DNA of 64,000 nucleotides from Acuticoccus sp039034015 (GTDB lineage Bacteria; Pseudomonadota; Alphaproteobacteria; Rhizobiales; Amorphaceae): NCBI GenBank assembly GCA_039034015.1, contig JBCCBM010000001.1, positions 186,001 through 250,000 of the forward strand. The letters run 5' to 3'. Position numbers and translations under genes: made by a program. Under the pieces are notes generated by a model. It was not told where the DNA came from. It searched no databases and saw nothing but the letters and a program-made list of their open reading frames with translations. Below are positions 36,971 through 46,126 of the stretch, in pieces (position 1 is the stretch's first letter; every line of letters begins with the position of its first letter).

Positions 36971-37642
36971 ATGGAGCCGCACGAATTCTGGCAATCGATC
37001 GCGCCGGCGGATGCGGCTGATGCGCCGCCCTATGGGGACAGGTTTCCGGCGCGGTTGCCGGATGGACGGATTTTGTTTTTGCCGATCCGGCCGCTGGCGG
37101 GGACGGACACTGCGCTCGCCTCGTTGATCCTCAATCAGGCAAGTTTTGGCGTTGAGGCGGCGCTTTCCGAGCATCTTGTGGCGCAGCTTTCTGGGCTTGA
37201 CGTTGAGGTTGTGGTGGGGCTCCCGACGCTGGGGCTGTCTCTGGCGCGGGCGGTTGCGGCGCGGCTGGGGCATGACCGATACGTGCCGCTCGGGACGTCG
37301 GAGAAATTTTGGTACGACCGCGCGCTCTCCGTGCCGCTGTCGTCGATCACGAGCCCGGGGGCGCAAAAGCGGCTCTTTCTTGATCCGCGGATGCTGCCGC
37401 TTTTGGTGGGGCGGCGGGTGTTGGTGCTGGATGATGTGATCTCGACCGGCCGGTCGATGGTGGCGGCTTTGACGCTGTTGGCGGGCGTTGGGGTTGCGCC
37501 GGTTGGTGTGGGGTGCGCAATGCGTCAGACCGGGCGGTCGGGCGCGGTGTTGGCGCCGTTTTCGGTGGATGTGCGGTTTGCGTTTGCTTCGCCGCTGCTC
37601 GCGCGGGCGGGCGGTGGCTGGGTGGTGGCGCCGGGCGTTTGA
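36971..37642 (+). CDS. Phosphoribosyltransferase-family protein
   Basis: 223 residues with the PRPP-binding signature VLVLDDVISTGRSM (acidic pair plus TGRS loop) at about residues 150-165, and an N-terminal half typical of type I PRTases (VEVVVGLPTLGLSLARAVAARLG). The base specificity cannot be read from the sequence; it lies near the purine salvage operon, separated by the M20 gene and the repeat element. Confidence 0.8.
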   Translation: MEPHEFWQSIAPADAADAPPYGDRFPARLPDGRILFLPIRPLAGTDTALASLILNQASFGVEAALSEHLVAQLSGLDVEVVVGLPTLGLSLARAVAARLGHDRYVPLGTSEKFWYDRALSVPLSSITSPGAQKRLFLDPRMLPLLVGRRVLVLDDVISTGRSMVAALTLLAGVGVAPVGVGCAMRQTGRSGAVLAPFSVDVRFAFASPLLARAGGGWVVAPGV

Positions 37643-37653
37643 GGGCGCGCGGA

Positions 37654-39117
37654 TCAGGCGGCGGCTTCGGCCTCGACGGCGGCGCGCATGCCGTCCGTGA
37701 GCATGGTTTTGAGGCGCGTGGTGACGGCCTCGCGCCAGGCGGGGTTTTCTTGCAGCGGGGTGGGGATGATGCTGGCCACGCGGTCGATGAGGGCGTGTGG
37801 GGGGAGGGCCTGTGGGGGGAGGGCGGTGTCGGGGGCGCTGATGAGGGGGTCGGCGAGGTCGTGGGGGTGGCCATCGTCGGTGCGGCCGACGGTGAAGCGG
37901 AGCCATGCAGCGGTGGCGAAGGCGAAGGGGGCAAGGGGGTGGCCGTGTGCGGCGGCGTGTTCGGCAGGGGCAAAGATGCGCTGGGGCATTTTTTGGGAAC
38001 CATCGCGGGCGATTTGGCGCGTTTGGTGGGCAAGGTTTGGGTTTTGGAACCTTGTGAGGAGGCGGCGCGCGTAGTCGGTGAGGTCGAGGCCGGGGGTTGG
38101 GGCAAGGGTTCTTGCGGCGGCGTCGAGGTGGCGGGCGATGAGGCGGGCCATGGCGGGGTCGGCCATCACGTCGCGCACGGTGGGGTGGCCGAGGAGGACG
38201 CCGCAATAGGCGAGCATGGAGTGGGCGCCGTTGAGCATGCGAAGCTTCATGGTCTCGTAGGGCGCGACGTTGCGGGTGAGGATCGCGCCGCCGGCCTCCC
38301 ACGCAGGCCGGCCTTGGGGGAAGGTGTCTTCGACCACCCATTGGCGGAAGACCTCGGTCTCGACGGCTGCATGGTCGCTGAGGCCAAGGTGGTGTTTTGC
38401 AAGGGCGCTTGTGCCCACCGTGGGGGCAGGGGTGATGCGGTCCACCATTGTGGCGGGGACGGCGACGGTGTCGGCAAGCACGGGGGCGAAGGTGGGGGCG
38501 GTGTGGGTTGCAAAGTCGATGAGGAGGCGGCGCACGAGCGTGCCGTTTTGGGGGAGGTTGTCGCACGAGAGGACGGTGAAGGGGGGGATGCCCTGGGCGT
38601 GCCGTTGGCGCAGCGCCAGGGTGAGGAGGCCGGCGACCCCCGTGGGGGCCTCGGGGGTGAGGAGGTCGGCGGCGATGGCGGGATGTTCCGCGTCGGCGCG
38701 GCCGGTCGCAAGATCGATGCCGTAGCCGCGCTCGGTGACGGTGAGGGTCACGATGCGCGTTGTTGGGGCGATGAGGGTTTTGAGGACGGCCTGGGGGTTG
38801 GTGGCGAGGGAGAGGGTGCTGGCGATGGCGCCGATGACGCGGGCGGTGCTGCCGGCAGCGTCCCGCGCGATGACGGTGTAGCGGTGGTCTTGGGGGGCAA
38901 GTTCGGCGGCTGCGGTGGCGCTGCGGGGGCTGATGCCGATGATGCGCCAATCGCCTCCGGCGGCGGCCAGTGCATCGTCGGTGTAGACGGCTTGGTGGGC
39001 CTTGTGGAAGGCGCCGAGGCCGATGTGGACGATGCCGGGGCCGTGGGCGGCGGGGTCGTAGGCGGGGCGGTGGACGCCGGGGGGCAGGGTTTGGGTGGCG
39101 CTGAGGCGGGCGGTCAT
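37654..39117 (-). CDS. uxuB: Mannitol dehydrogenase family, probably D-mannonate oxidoreductase (fructuronate reductase)
   Basis: 487 residues. NAD-binding start VHIGLGAFHKAHQAVYTDDAL and the catalytic block KLRMLNGAHSMLAYCG (Lys, Asn and His of long-chain polyol dehydrogenases) are intact. Placement directly after uxuA (four-base overlap) argues for fructuronate/mannonate interconversion rather than mannitol oxidation. Confidence 0.85.
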   Translation of the reverse strand: MTARLSATQTLPPGVHRPAYDPAAHGPGIVHIGLGAFHKAHQAVYTDDALAAAGGDWRIIGISPRSATAAAELAPQDHRYTVIARDAAGSTARVIGAIASTLSLATNPQAVLKTLIAPTTRIVTLTVTERGYGIDLATGRADAEHPAIAADLLTPEAPTGVAGLLTLALRQRHAQGIPPFTVLSCDNLPQNGTLVRRLLIDFATHTAPTFAPVLADTVAVPATMVDRITPAPTVGTSALAKHHLGLSDHAAVETEVFRQWVVEDTFPQGRPAWEAGGAILTRNVAPYETMKLRMLNGAHSMLAYCGVLLGHPTVRDVMADPAMARLIARHLDAAARTLAPTPGLDLTDYARRLLTRFQNPNLAHQTRQIARDGSQKMPQRIFAPAEHAAAHGHPLAPFAFATAAWLRFTVGRTDDGHPHDLADPLISAPDTALPPQALPPHALIDRVASIIPTPLQENPAWREAVTTRLKTMLTDGMRAAVEAEAAA

Positions 39118-40367
39118 CGTGCGGCGTGGCGCGGGGCGGGGGCAGCATGGCGCGGAGCGGGGGCTGCGTGGTGCGGGGAGAGCGCGGCAATGACGCCGCG
39201 CAGCTCGGCAAGGCCTTTGAGGCGGCCGATCGCCGGATAGCCCGGCTGCGCGCGGCGGGTGAGGTCGTCCAAAATGTCCTGCCCGTGATCGGGGCGGAAG
39301 GGAATGGACCAGTCGGCCCGGCCGGCGGCTTTGCGGCGGGCTTCTTCGGCCAGCACCGCGTCCACCAGGGCGACCATGTCGGTGCTGCCGGCAAGGTGCT
39401 CGTCCTCGAAGAATGAGCCGCGGAGGGCGGGCGTTTCACGGGTGACGTTGCGAAGGTGGAGGAAGTGCACCCGGTCGCCGAGGCGCTGCATCATGCCGGG
39501 GAGGTCATTGTCGGGCCGTGCGCCGAGGGAGCCTGAGCACAGCGTGATGCCGTTGGCGGGGCTTTGGACCGCCTCCAAGATCGCGCCATAGTGCGCCTCG
39601 GTGGACATGATGCGCGGCAGGCCGAGGAGCGGGAAGGGCGGATCGTCCGGGTGGCAGCAGAGGCGCACGCCCACCGCCTCCGCGGTGGGGATCACTTCGG
39701 ACAAAAAGTCGATGAAGTGTTGTTGCAAGGTCTTTGCGTCCAGCTTTGCGTATTGGGCAAGGTGGGCGCGCACATCATCAAGGCTCAGCGTGTCGTGGCC
39801 GCCGGGGAGGCCGAAGACGATGTTGCCGGTGAGGGCCTCGCGCTCGGCCTCATCGAGGGCGGCGTGGCGTTCGGCCGCCGCGGTGCGCTCGTCGGCGGTG
39901 TAGTCGTCGGCGGCGCCTTGGCGGGCGAGGATGAAAAGGTCGAAAACGGCAAAGTCGATGAGGTCGAACCGCATGCAGGTGGCGCCGCTGGGGCGGCGGT
40001 GGGCAAGGTCGGTGCGCGTCCAATCGAGGACGGGCATGAAGTTGTAGCAGACGACCTCGATGCCGGCGGCGGCGATGGTGCGCAGGCTTTGTTTGTAGGC
40101 GGCGATGTGGTCGCGAAATGGGCCGGTTTGGCGCTTAATATCCTCTGAGACGGGGAGACTTTCCGCGACCGTCCAGGAGAGGCCCGAGGGGGTGCCGTCG
40201 CGGCGGGTGGCGACCTCGGCTTGGCGCATTGCGATGGCGTCTTTCGTCCAGACCGTGCCGGGGGGGATGTGGTGGAGGGCGGTGACAACGCCCTCGGCGC
40301 CGGCTTGGAGCACATCATCGACGGAGACGAGGTCGTTGGGGCCGAACCAGCGCCATGTTTGCTTCAC
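39114..40367 (-). CDS. uxuA: Mannonate dehydratase
   Basis: 417 residues; starts MKQTWRWFGPNDLVSVDDVLQAGAEGVVTALHH, the UxuA opening. Metal and substrate residues occur in CCHPDDPPFPLLGLPRI, CSGSLGARPDNDL and HFLHLRNV. It dehydrates D-mannonate to 2-keto-3-deoxygluconate. The C-terminus is extended by a HAAPAPR repeat of about 18 residues not found in ordinary UxuA. Confidence 0.92.
   Translation of the reverse strand: MKQTWRWFGPNDLVSVDDVLQAGAEGVVTALHHIPPGTVWTKDAIAMRQAEVATRRDGTPSGLSWTVAESLPVSEDIKRQTGPFRDHIAAYKQSLRTIAAAGIEVVCYNFMPVLDWTRTDLAHRRPSGATCMRFDLIDFAVFDLFILARQGAADDYTADERTAAAERHAALDEAEREALTGNIVFGLPGGHDTLSLDDVRAHLAQYAKLDAKTLQQHFIDFLSEVIPTAEAVGVRLCCHPDDPPFPLLGLPRIMSTEAHYGAILEAVQSPANGITLCSGSLGARPDNDLPGMMQRLGDRVHFLHLRNVTRETPALRGSFFEDEHLAGSTDMVALVDAVLAEEARRKAAGRADWSIPFRPDHGQDILDDLTRRAQPGYPAIGRLKGLAELRGVIAALSPHHAAPAPRHAAPAPRHAAR
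39124..39186 (-). repeat. 21-bp tandem repeat at the uxuA 3' end
   Basis: Three units of 21 bp (39124-39144, 39145-39165, 39166-39186, the last partial in identity) encode repeated HAAPAPR. In-frame expansion therefore lengthens the protein tail without disrupting it. Confidence 0.65.
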
Positions 40368-40444
40368 GGTTGTTCTCCTGCTGCGGCCTGCTGTTGCCGG
40401 CTAGTATGGAAGTATGTTAGTGCCCTGGCAACTGAGGTGATTTG
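40368..40444. promoter_or_regulatory. Divergent control region of uxuA and the GntR/TRAP operon
   Basis: A 77-bp gap whose centre (40401-40420) is AT-rich and contains the partial dyad CTAGTAT...ATGTTAG with repeated GTATG. It is a plausible operator/promoter for the adjacent GntR regulator, which would then control uronate breakdown and uptake together. GAGGTG precedes the regulator ATG at 40445. Confidence 0.4.
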
Positions 40445-41197
40445 ATGTACGTCGACGTTCATCCCCGATGGACCCTTGATCCGGCGCAGCCCATCGCGCC
40501 GCAGATCCACCGGATTTTGCGCGAGCGCATCATTCGAAGCGACTTGGCGGCGGGCAGTCAAATTTCGGAAACCGAGATTGCCAAGCGCCACGCCATCAGC
40601 CGGCAGCCGGTGCGGGAGGCGTTCATCAAGCTGGCGGAAGAGGGGCTTGTGGCGATCCGCCCCCAGCGCGGCACGATTGTGACCAAGATCGCCTACGCCT
40701 CGGTGCTGGACGCGCGGTTTTTGCGCGAGGCGGTGGAGGCGGACATTGTGCGCCTGCTGGCCGCAACGCCCGACCCTTCGCTGGTGCGCGCGCTGCGGGC
40801 GCAAATTGCCCGGCAGAAGGATGTGGCTGGCAGCGTGCCGGAAGCGTTCATCGGCCTTGACGAGGTCTTTCATCGCACGCTGGCGGAAGGGGCCGGCCGG
40901 GGCGGCACCTGGCGCGTGATCCAGGGGTTGAAGGCGCAGATGGACCGTGTGCGCTTTCTCACCCAAAGCCGGTTCCCGCTGGAGCGGCTTGTGACTCAGC
41001 ACATTGCAATCGTCGACCGGATTGAAGCCGGCGATGTGCCCGGGGCGGACGGCGCGGTGCGCGTGCACCTGCGCGAAATCTTGGATGATCTGCCTCAGAT
41101 CTTGGCAAGCCGCCCCGACCTTTTCGAACTGCCGGACGGGATTTTGCCCGAGCCGGCCAATGCACCAATCCTAGGAGGAAACCATGAAAATCCATAG
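40445..41197 (+). CDS. GntR-family transcriptional regulator, FCD subgroup (UxuR/ExuR-like role)
   Basis: 250 residues from ATG 40445. Winged helix: ISETEIAKRHAISRQPVREAFIKLAEEGLVAIRPQRGTIVTKI. FCD domain with HRTLAEGAG and H-x3-HLREIL-type ligands near the end. Overlaps dctP by 14 bases and is divergent from uxuA, so control by a hexuronate-pathway metabolite is likely. Confidence 0.88.
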   Translation: MYVDVHPRWTLDPAQPIAPQIHRILRERIIRSDLAAGSQISETEIAKRHAISRQPVREAFIKLAEEGLVAIRPQRGTIVTKIAYASVLDARFLREAVEADIVRLLAATPDPSLVRALRAQIARQKDVAGSVPEAFIGLDEVFHRTLAEGAGRGGTWRVIQGLKAQMDRVRFLTQSRFPLERLVTQHIAIVDRIEAGDVPGADGAVRVHLREILDDLPQILASRPDLFELPDGILPEPANAPILGGNHENP

Positions 41198-42146
41198 CGT
41201 ACTTGCGGCGGTCTTGGCCGCCGGTCTTGTCGCAGGCCCTGCCGTTGCGCAGGACATGACGCTAAAGCTTGGCCATCTCGCCAATGAAGAAAATCCTTGG
41301 CACAAGGCGGCGGTGAAGTTTGGCGAAGAGCTTGCCGCCAAAACCGACGGGCGCATTGTGGTCGAAGTGTTCCCCAACGAGTCGCTCGGCAAGGAGATTG
41401 ATCTCATCAACGGCATGCAGCTTGGCACCGTTGATATGACGATCACTGGCGAGAGCTTGCAGAACTGGGCGCCGATGGCGGCTCTTCTTGCCGTGCCTTA
41501 TGCCTATAGCTCCATCGACCACATGGATGAGGTGGCGAGCGGCGACATTGGCGATGATATCAAAGCGCAGATCATCGAAAAGGCGCAGATCCGGCCGATC
41601 GCATACTTTGCCCGTGGCCCGCGGAACTTGACGTCAAACCGCGCGATTACGTCGCCGGCGGAGCTGGATGGCCTCAAAATGCGCGTGCCAAATGTGCCGC
41701 TTTTTGTGGACGTGTGGAGCTCGCTGGGCGCAAACCCCGGGCCGATGGCGTTTTCGGAGGTGTTCACCTCGCTCCAAAACGGCACCATTGAAGCGCAGGA
41801 AAACCCGCTGGCGCTCATTCGTTCGGCAAGCTTTGACGAGGTGCAAAGCCACGTGAACATGACCGAGCATGTTCGTTCGTGGATCTATCTCACCATTTCG
41901 GAGCAGACATGGGGCAAATTGAGCGATGCGGACAAGCAAGCCGTGATGGATGCCGCTGCCGCTGCCCAGGCCTATGAGCGTGAGCTCTTTGAAGCCTCCA
42001 TCGCCGCTGACCGGGAATACCTTGAAAGCCAAGGCATGACCTTTGTGGAGGTGGATGGGGCCGCCTTCCAGGCCGCGGCCAAGGATGCGGTGCTGAACAA
42101 CGTCAACGATGAGATCAAGCCCATCGTCGAGCAGCTCTTCAACTGA
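41184..42146 (+). CDS. dctP: TRAP transporter substrate-binding protein (DctP family)
   Basis: 320 residues with signal peptide MKIHSVLAAVLAAGLVAGPAVAQ; AGGAGG precedes the ATG. TRAP hallmark phrases: KFGEELAAKTDGRIVVEVFPNESLG, ELDGLKMRVPNVPLFVDVWSSLGANPGPMAFSEVFTSLQNGTIEAQENP, where the Arg and Asn bind the substrate carboxylate. The uxu neighbours suggest a uronate or mannonate ligand. Confidence 0.92.
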   Translation: MKIHSVLAAVLAAGLVAGPAVAQDMTLKLGHLANEENPWHKAAVKFGEELAAKTDGRIVVEVFPNESLGKEIDLINGMQLGTVDMTITGESLQNWAPMAALLAVPYAYSSIDHMDEVASGDIGDDIKAQIIEKAQIRPIAYFARGPRNLTSNRAITSPAELDGLKMRVPNVPLFVDVWSSLGANPGPMAFSEVFTSLQNGTIEAQENPLALIRSASFDEVQSHVNMTEHVRSWIYLTISEQTWGKLSDADKQAVMDAAAAAQAYERELFEASIAADREYLESQGMTFVEVDGAAFQAAAKDAVLNNVNDEIKPIVEQLFN

Positions 42147-42165
42147 TCGATCCTTTGACGGTGAC

Positions 42166-42197
42166 GGCCGGCGCCCCCACGGTGGCGCCGGCCTTTT
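42166..42197 (+). terminator. Hairpin with T-tract between dctP and dctQ
   Basis: Perfect 10-bp stem (42166-42175 with 42184-42193), loop CCCACGGT, followed by TTTT. A partial terminator that would make the binding protein more abundant than the membrane subunits. Confidence 0.7.
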
Positions 42198-42210
42198 GCG
42201 CGGAGATGCC

Positions 42211-42723
42211 ATGACGCGGCTCATAAAACACCTGACCGACGGGTTTGTGATCCTGGCGCGGGTTGGGGTTGGGGTCTCGTTTTCGGTGCTGATTGCGGCG
42301 GTGCTGATCCAGGTGGTGGGGCGCTTTACGGGGTCTTCGCCGGTGTGGACGGAGGAGCTGACGCGCTACGCGCTCCTCTACATGGTGGCGTTTGGGACGG
42401 GGCTTGCGCTGCGCACAGGCGACCTCGTGAATGTTGATGTGGTGTGTGAGAATTTGCCGGGGCGCCTGCCATTTTTGCTGCGGCTCTTTGCGGCTTTGGT
42501 GACGGCGGGGCTTGCGATTTTTCTCATTTCCCACGCGTGGCGGTTTACGGCGATCGGGCGGATGCAGACTTCGCCGGCGCTGGGTCTCACGATGATTTAT
42601 GTGCACGCGGCGGTCTGGCTGCTTCTGGTGCTTTTGGGCCTTTTTGCGGTCCTTCGGGTGGTGGGCATGCTGTCCGGCGCTGATGATGGCCGGCCCCAAC
42701 GGGCAACGCAGGACGAAGACTGA
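42211..42723 (+). CDS. dctQ: TRAP transporter small permease (DctQ family)
   Basis: 170 residues, four transmembrane segments. Family marks: WTEELTRYALLYMVAFGTGLALRTGDLVNVD. It forms the membrane complex with DctM; its stop abuts the dctM start (one-base overlap). Confidence 0.9.
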   Translation: MTRLIKHLTDGFVILARVGVGVSFSVLIAAVLIQVVGRFTGSSPVWTEELTRYALLYMVAFGTGLALRTGDLVNVDVVCENLPGRLPFLLRLFAALVTAGLAIFLISHAWRFTAIGRMQTSPALGLTMIYVHAAVWLLLVLLGLFAVLRVVGMLSGADDGRPQRATQDED

Positions 42724-44000
42724 TGGACGTTGCCGTTTTATTTGCCGTCTTCATCGGCGGCCTGGTGCTCGGCATCCCGGTTGCGATCACGCTGGGGTTG
42801 TCCTCGCTCAGCTACATCTTGGTGTCCGGCATCCCGCCCGTTGTGATGCCGCAAAAGATGTATGCGGGGATGGATGTGTTTGTTCTTCTCTCCATTCCCG
42901 GCTTTATTTTGGCCGGCAACCTCATGAACCATGGCGGGATCACGCAGCGCATCATCCGATTTGCGAACGCGCTTGTGGGGTGGATCCGCGGGGGGCTGGG
43001 GCTCACCAATATCAGCGCCTCGATGCTCTTTGGCGGGATCACGGGGACGGCGGTGGCGGATGCGGCCTCCATCGGCAGCGTGATGATCCCGGGCATGAAG
43101 AAGGCGGGCTACCCGGCCGACTTTTCCGCAGCGGTGACGGCGGCATCCTCGACCGTCGGGCCGATCATCCCGCCTTCGGTGCCGATGATCATCGTGGGTG
43201 CGCTGTCGGGCGTTTCGGTGGGGCAGATGTTTTTGGCGGGCGCTGTGCCGGGCGTCCTCATGGGCCTTGCGATGATGGTGACGGCCTATGTGATTGCGGT
43301 GCGCAAAGGGTTTCCGCGCCAGCCGTGGCAGGGGGGCGGGGAGGTCGCGCGCGCGTTCGGCAGCGCGGTGTGGGCGCTCGCGATGACGGGGCTCATCATC
43401 TACGGCCTGTTGTCGGGCCTTGCGACGCCGACGGAAACGGCAATCATCGCGGCGGTTTACGCCTTTATCGTCGGTGCGTTCATCTATCGGGAACTGCCGC
43501 TGCGCAAGGTGCCCAAAATCATCATCGACAGTGCGGTGTCTGCGGCGGGCATTTTGGCGCTGGTGGGCTTTGCCAATGTGTTTGGCTGGATCCTTGTGTC
43601 GGAGCGGATCCCCCAGGCGATTGCGGCCGGCGTTTTATCGGTGACCGAAAACCGGTTTGTGGTGATCTTGCTGATCAACATCTTGCTCTTGTTCGTCGGC
43701 ATGTTCATGGAGACCATCGCGGCGCTCATCATCTTGTTCGTTCCGTTGATGTCGCTGGCAACGGCGGTGGGGGTGGAGCCGCTGCACTTTGCAACCTTTG
43801 CCGTGCTCAACCTGATGATCGGGCTCACGACGCCGCCGGTGGGGGTGTGCCTCTTTGTGTGTGCGGGGATTGCGCGCCTGCCGCTGGGGCCGGTGGTGGT
43901 GGCGATCTTGCCGTTTTTGCTCACCAACATCGCGGTGCTTTTGGCGGTCTCTTACATTCCCGCGCTCGCCACGTGGCTGCCGTCGGTGCTCGTTCCTTAA
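42723..44000 (+). CDS. dctM: TRAP transporter large permease (DctM family)
   Basis: 425 residues with about twelve hydrophobic segments. Typical phrases: IPGFILAGNLMNHGGIT, GGITGTAVADAASIGSVMIPGMKKAGYPADFSAAVTAASSTVGPIIPPS, and the C-terminal GLTTPPVGVCLFV. This is the sodium-driven transport subunit. Confidence 0.92.
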   Translation: MDVAVLFAVFIGGLVLGIPVAITLGLSSLSYILVSGIPPVVMPQKMYAGMDVFVLLSIPGFILAGNLMNHGGITQRIIRFANALVGWIRGGLGLTNISASMLFGGITGTAVADAASIGSVMIPGMKKAGYPADFSAAVTAASSTVGPIIPPSVPMIIVGALSGVSVGQMFLAGAVPGVLMGLAMMVTAYVIAVRKGFPRQPWQGGGEVARAFGSAVWALAMTGLIIYGLLSGLATPTETAIIAAVYAFIVGAFIYRELPLRKVPKIIIDSAVSAAGILALVGFANVFGWILVSERIPQAIAAGVLSVTENRFVVILLINILLLFVGMFMETIAALIILFVPLMSLATAVGVEPLHFATFAVLNLMIGLTTPPVGVCLFVCAGIARLPLGPVVVAILPFLLTNIAVLLAVSYIPALATWLPSVLVP

Positions 44001-44108
44001 AAATTCCTGCCCCTTTGGTGTGGGTGGCGGGGGTTTGGGTGGCGGGGGCGGTCCCCATATGCGTCGGGCGATGGCTGGAGGGAGGGGCGGTCCTGGGCCG
44101 GTTCGACT

Positions 44109-44951
44109 GTGACAATCACAAAATATCCGCGCACGCCGCATCTGGAAGGGAGCGGCCTTCAGCCGGACGATGACCCCACCATCGTGCGCGACCGTGATCT
44201 TGCCGCAAGGGCCGGGTGCGTGTGGCTGGTGGAAGAAAAGGTGGATGGCGCAAACGCCGGGCTGTTTTTTGATGGCGCGGGGACGCTGCACTTGCAGTCG
44301 CGCGGGCACCGTCTTGATGTGGATGGTCGCCCGTTTCGGGAGCGGCACTTTAACGACTTCAAGACCTTTGCGCGCATGCACGAGGCCGCTTTGTTGGAGC
44401 GGCTTGAGGATCGCTACACCGTCTATGGCGAGTGGCTGGGCGCAGTGCACACCCAGTTTTACGATGCGCTGCCCTCGCTCTTCTTGGAGTTTGATGTGCT
44501 GGACCGGGTGACGGGCGAGTTTTTGTCCACCCCGGCGCGGGATCGGCTTTTGGTGGGTTTGCCGCTGCCGGCCGTGCCGGTCCTCCACAGGGGGGCGTTT
44601 GTGGGGCAGCGGGGGCGGGAGGGGATGATCGGGCCCTCGCTTTACCGATCGGACGGCTGGCGGGAAAACCTTGAGGCGATGGTTGCCCGGTCGGACGCGA
44701 AGCTCGACTTGGTGCTGTCGCAGATCGAGACCGGGGCGGTTTGCGAGGGGCTTTACGTCAAGGCGGAGGACGCGCAAACGACGCTCGCGCGCTACAAGCA
44801 CGTGCGGCAGGGGTTTGTGCAAACGCTTCTGGCGAGTGACTCGCACTGGCACTCGCGGCCCATTGTGCGCAACGCGTGTGCGCCGGGCGTTGCGTTCTTG
44901 GACCCGGCCGGGGTGGCGCCGCGGGTGGACCGGGTGGTGGGCGCGCGATGA
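44109..44951 (+). CDS. RNA ligase family protein
   Basis: 280 residues from the GTG at 44109. Nucleotidyltransferase motif I is EEKVDGAN with Lys44 as the adenylation site; motif III-like LFLEFDVLD, motif IV CEGLYVKAE and motif V TLARYKHVR follow in order. The layout matches the Rnl2-like/T4-type RNA ligase family used in RNA repair. It is coupled by ATGA to the HD/kinase fusion, forming a two-gene cassette. Confidence 0.82.
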   Translation: MTITKYPRTPHLEGSGLQPDDDPTIVRDRDLAARAGCVWLVEEKVDGANAGLFFDGAGTLHLQSRGHRLDVDGRPFRERHFNDFKTFARMHEAALLERLEDRYTVYGEWLGAVHTQFYDALPSLFLEFDVLDRVTGEFLSTPARDRLLVGLPLPAVPVLHRGAFVGQRGREGMIGPSLYRSDGWRENLEAMVARSDAKLDLVLSQIETGAVCEGLYVKAEDAQTTLARYKHVRQGFVQTLLASDSHWHSRPIVRNACAPGVAFLDPAGVAPRVDRVVGAR

Positions 44952-46126
44952 CGACGCTCGCCACCCTCGCGCGTGACGGGCTTGAGGTGGTGCGCCTGGC
45001 GGAGCGGCTGGCGGCGGGCAACGTGCCCTCGGTGGAGGCGCTGGGTGCGGCGCATCTTCTGGCCCCGATGCGCGGCGCGCCCCATGACCCGGTGCACCAT
45101 GCGGAGGGGGATCCGCTGGTGCACACGCACATGGTGGCGTGTGAGCTCGTGAGGCGGCCGGGGTTTGAGATGGTGGCGGCAACGCAGCGGCTGGCGCTTG
45201 CCCTTGCTGCGCTCCTTCATGATGTGGCGAAGCCCGAGACGGCGGATGAGGTGGACGGGCGCGTGTCGCACCCGAACCATGCGCCGCGGGGTGCGCGCAA
45301 GGCGCGGGCGGCACTTTATGCGGCCGGGCTTGACCCGCGCGTGCGGGAGGCGGCGGCGGCGCTTTGCCGGCGGCACATGCAGCCGCACCACATTTTGGCG
45401 ACCGCGGCGAGCGATGTGGCGCTGCTGCGCTGGGTGGCGTCAGTGTCGCTGGAGGTGCCGGTGCGCCTTCTTTTGCTGCTGGCGGAGGCGGATGCGCGGG
45501 GGCGGGTGAGTGCGCGCCCCGATGACAGCGCGGCGCTGTTGCGCGACTTTGCGGGCGAGCATGACATTTTGGATGCCCCGCACGCATTTGCCGATCGGAC
45601 GGTGCGGTGCGCGTGTTGTCGCGATGCGGACCGGGATCCTCGGTTTGCCTCGGGCGCGCCGGAGGGTGGGCCGTTGGTGCGCGTTCTCACCGGCCTTCCG
45701 GCGAGCGGGAAGAGCGGGGTGGCCATGGCGCTGGCCGCAGAGGGCGCGGTGCGCATCAGCGTGGAGGATCGGCTGGATGCGGGGATGGAGCGGGGCCGCG
45801 CGATCCAGGACGCCAAGGAGGTGTTGCGGGAGTGTCTGCGCACGGGTCGCGATGCGGTGTGGGACGCCACGATGTTGACGCGCACGCTGCGCCGCCAGGT
45901 TGTGGGGCTCGTCGAGACCTATGGCGCGCGCTGTGCGATCCAGACCCTTGAGGTGCCGGAGGTGACGCGCGCGGCGCGCAACCGGGAGCGGGACCGACCG
46001 GTGCCGGATGATGTCGTCGTCAAGATGCTTTCCACCTGGGAGATGCCGACCTTTGATGAGGCGTTGATTGTGGAGGGGCGGCCGGATCGGCTTTCCAGCA
46101 ACGTTCAATTGGCGGCGAGGCGGTAG
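44948..46126 (+). CDS. HD-domain / polynucleotide-kinase-like fusion protein (RNA repair partner)
   Basis: 392 residues. The N-terminal half is an HD hydrolase: conserved HD pair at about 91-92 in ALLHDVAKPETAD, with a preceding His-containing HTHM and later RRHMQPHH. The C-terminal half is a P-loop kinase with GLPASGKS at about 249-256 and a lid/phosphate-acceptor segment RNRERDRPVPDDVV, as in T4 Pnk-like kinases. Together with the RNA ligase this suggests end-healing (phosphatase or phosphodiesterase plus 5' kinase) and sealing of broken RNA. Reaction details are inference. Confidence 0.75.
   Translation: MTTLATLARDGLEVVRLAERLAAGNVPSVEALGAAHLLAPMRGAPHDPVHHAEGDPLVHTHMVACELVRRPGFEMVAATQRLALALAALLHDVAKPETADEVDGRVSHPNHAPRGARKARAALYAAGLDPRVREAAAALCRRHMQPHHILATAASDVALLRWVASVSLEVPVRLLLLLAEADARGRVSARPDDSAALLRDFAGEHDILDAPHAFADRTVRCACCRDADRDPRFASGAPEGGPLVRVLTGLPASGKSGVAMALAAEGAVRISVEDRLDAGMERGRAIQDAKEVLRECLRTGRDAVWDATMLTRTLRRQVVGLVETYGARCAIQTLEVPEVTRAARNRERDRPVPDDVVVKMLSTWEMPTFDEALIVEGRPDRLSSNVQLAARR

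Noticed and set aside
37513..39240. 575-codon plus-strand open frame opposite uxuB/uxuA
   Set aside because: Gly/Val/Asp-rich artefact of high GC; the minus strand carries clearly recognisable enzymes with catalytic motifs.
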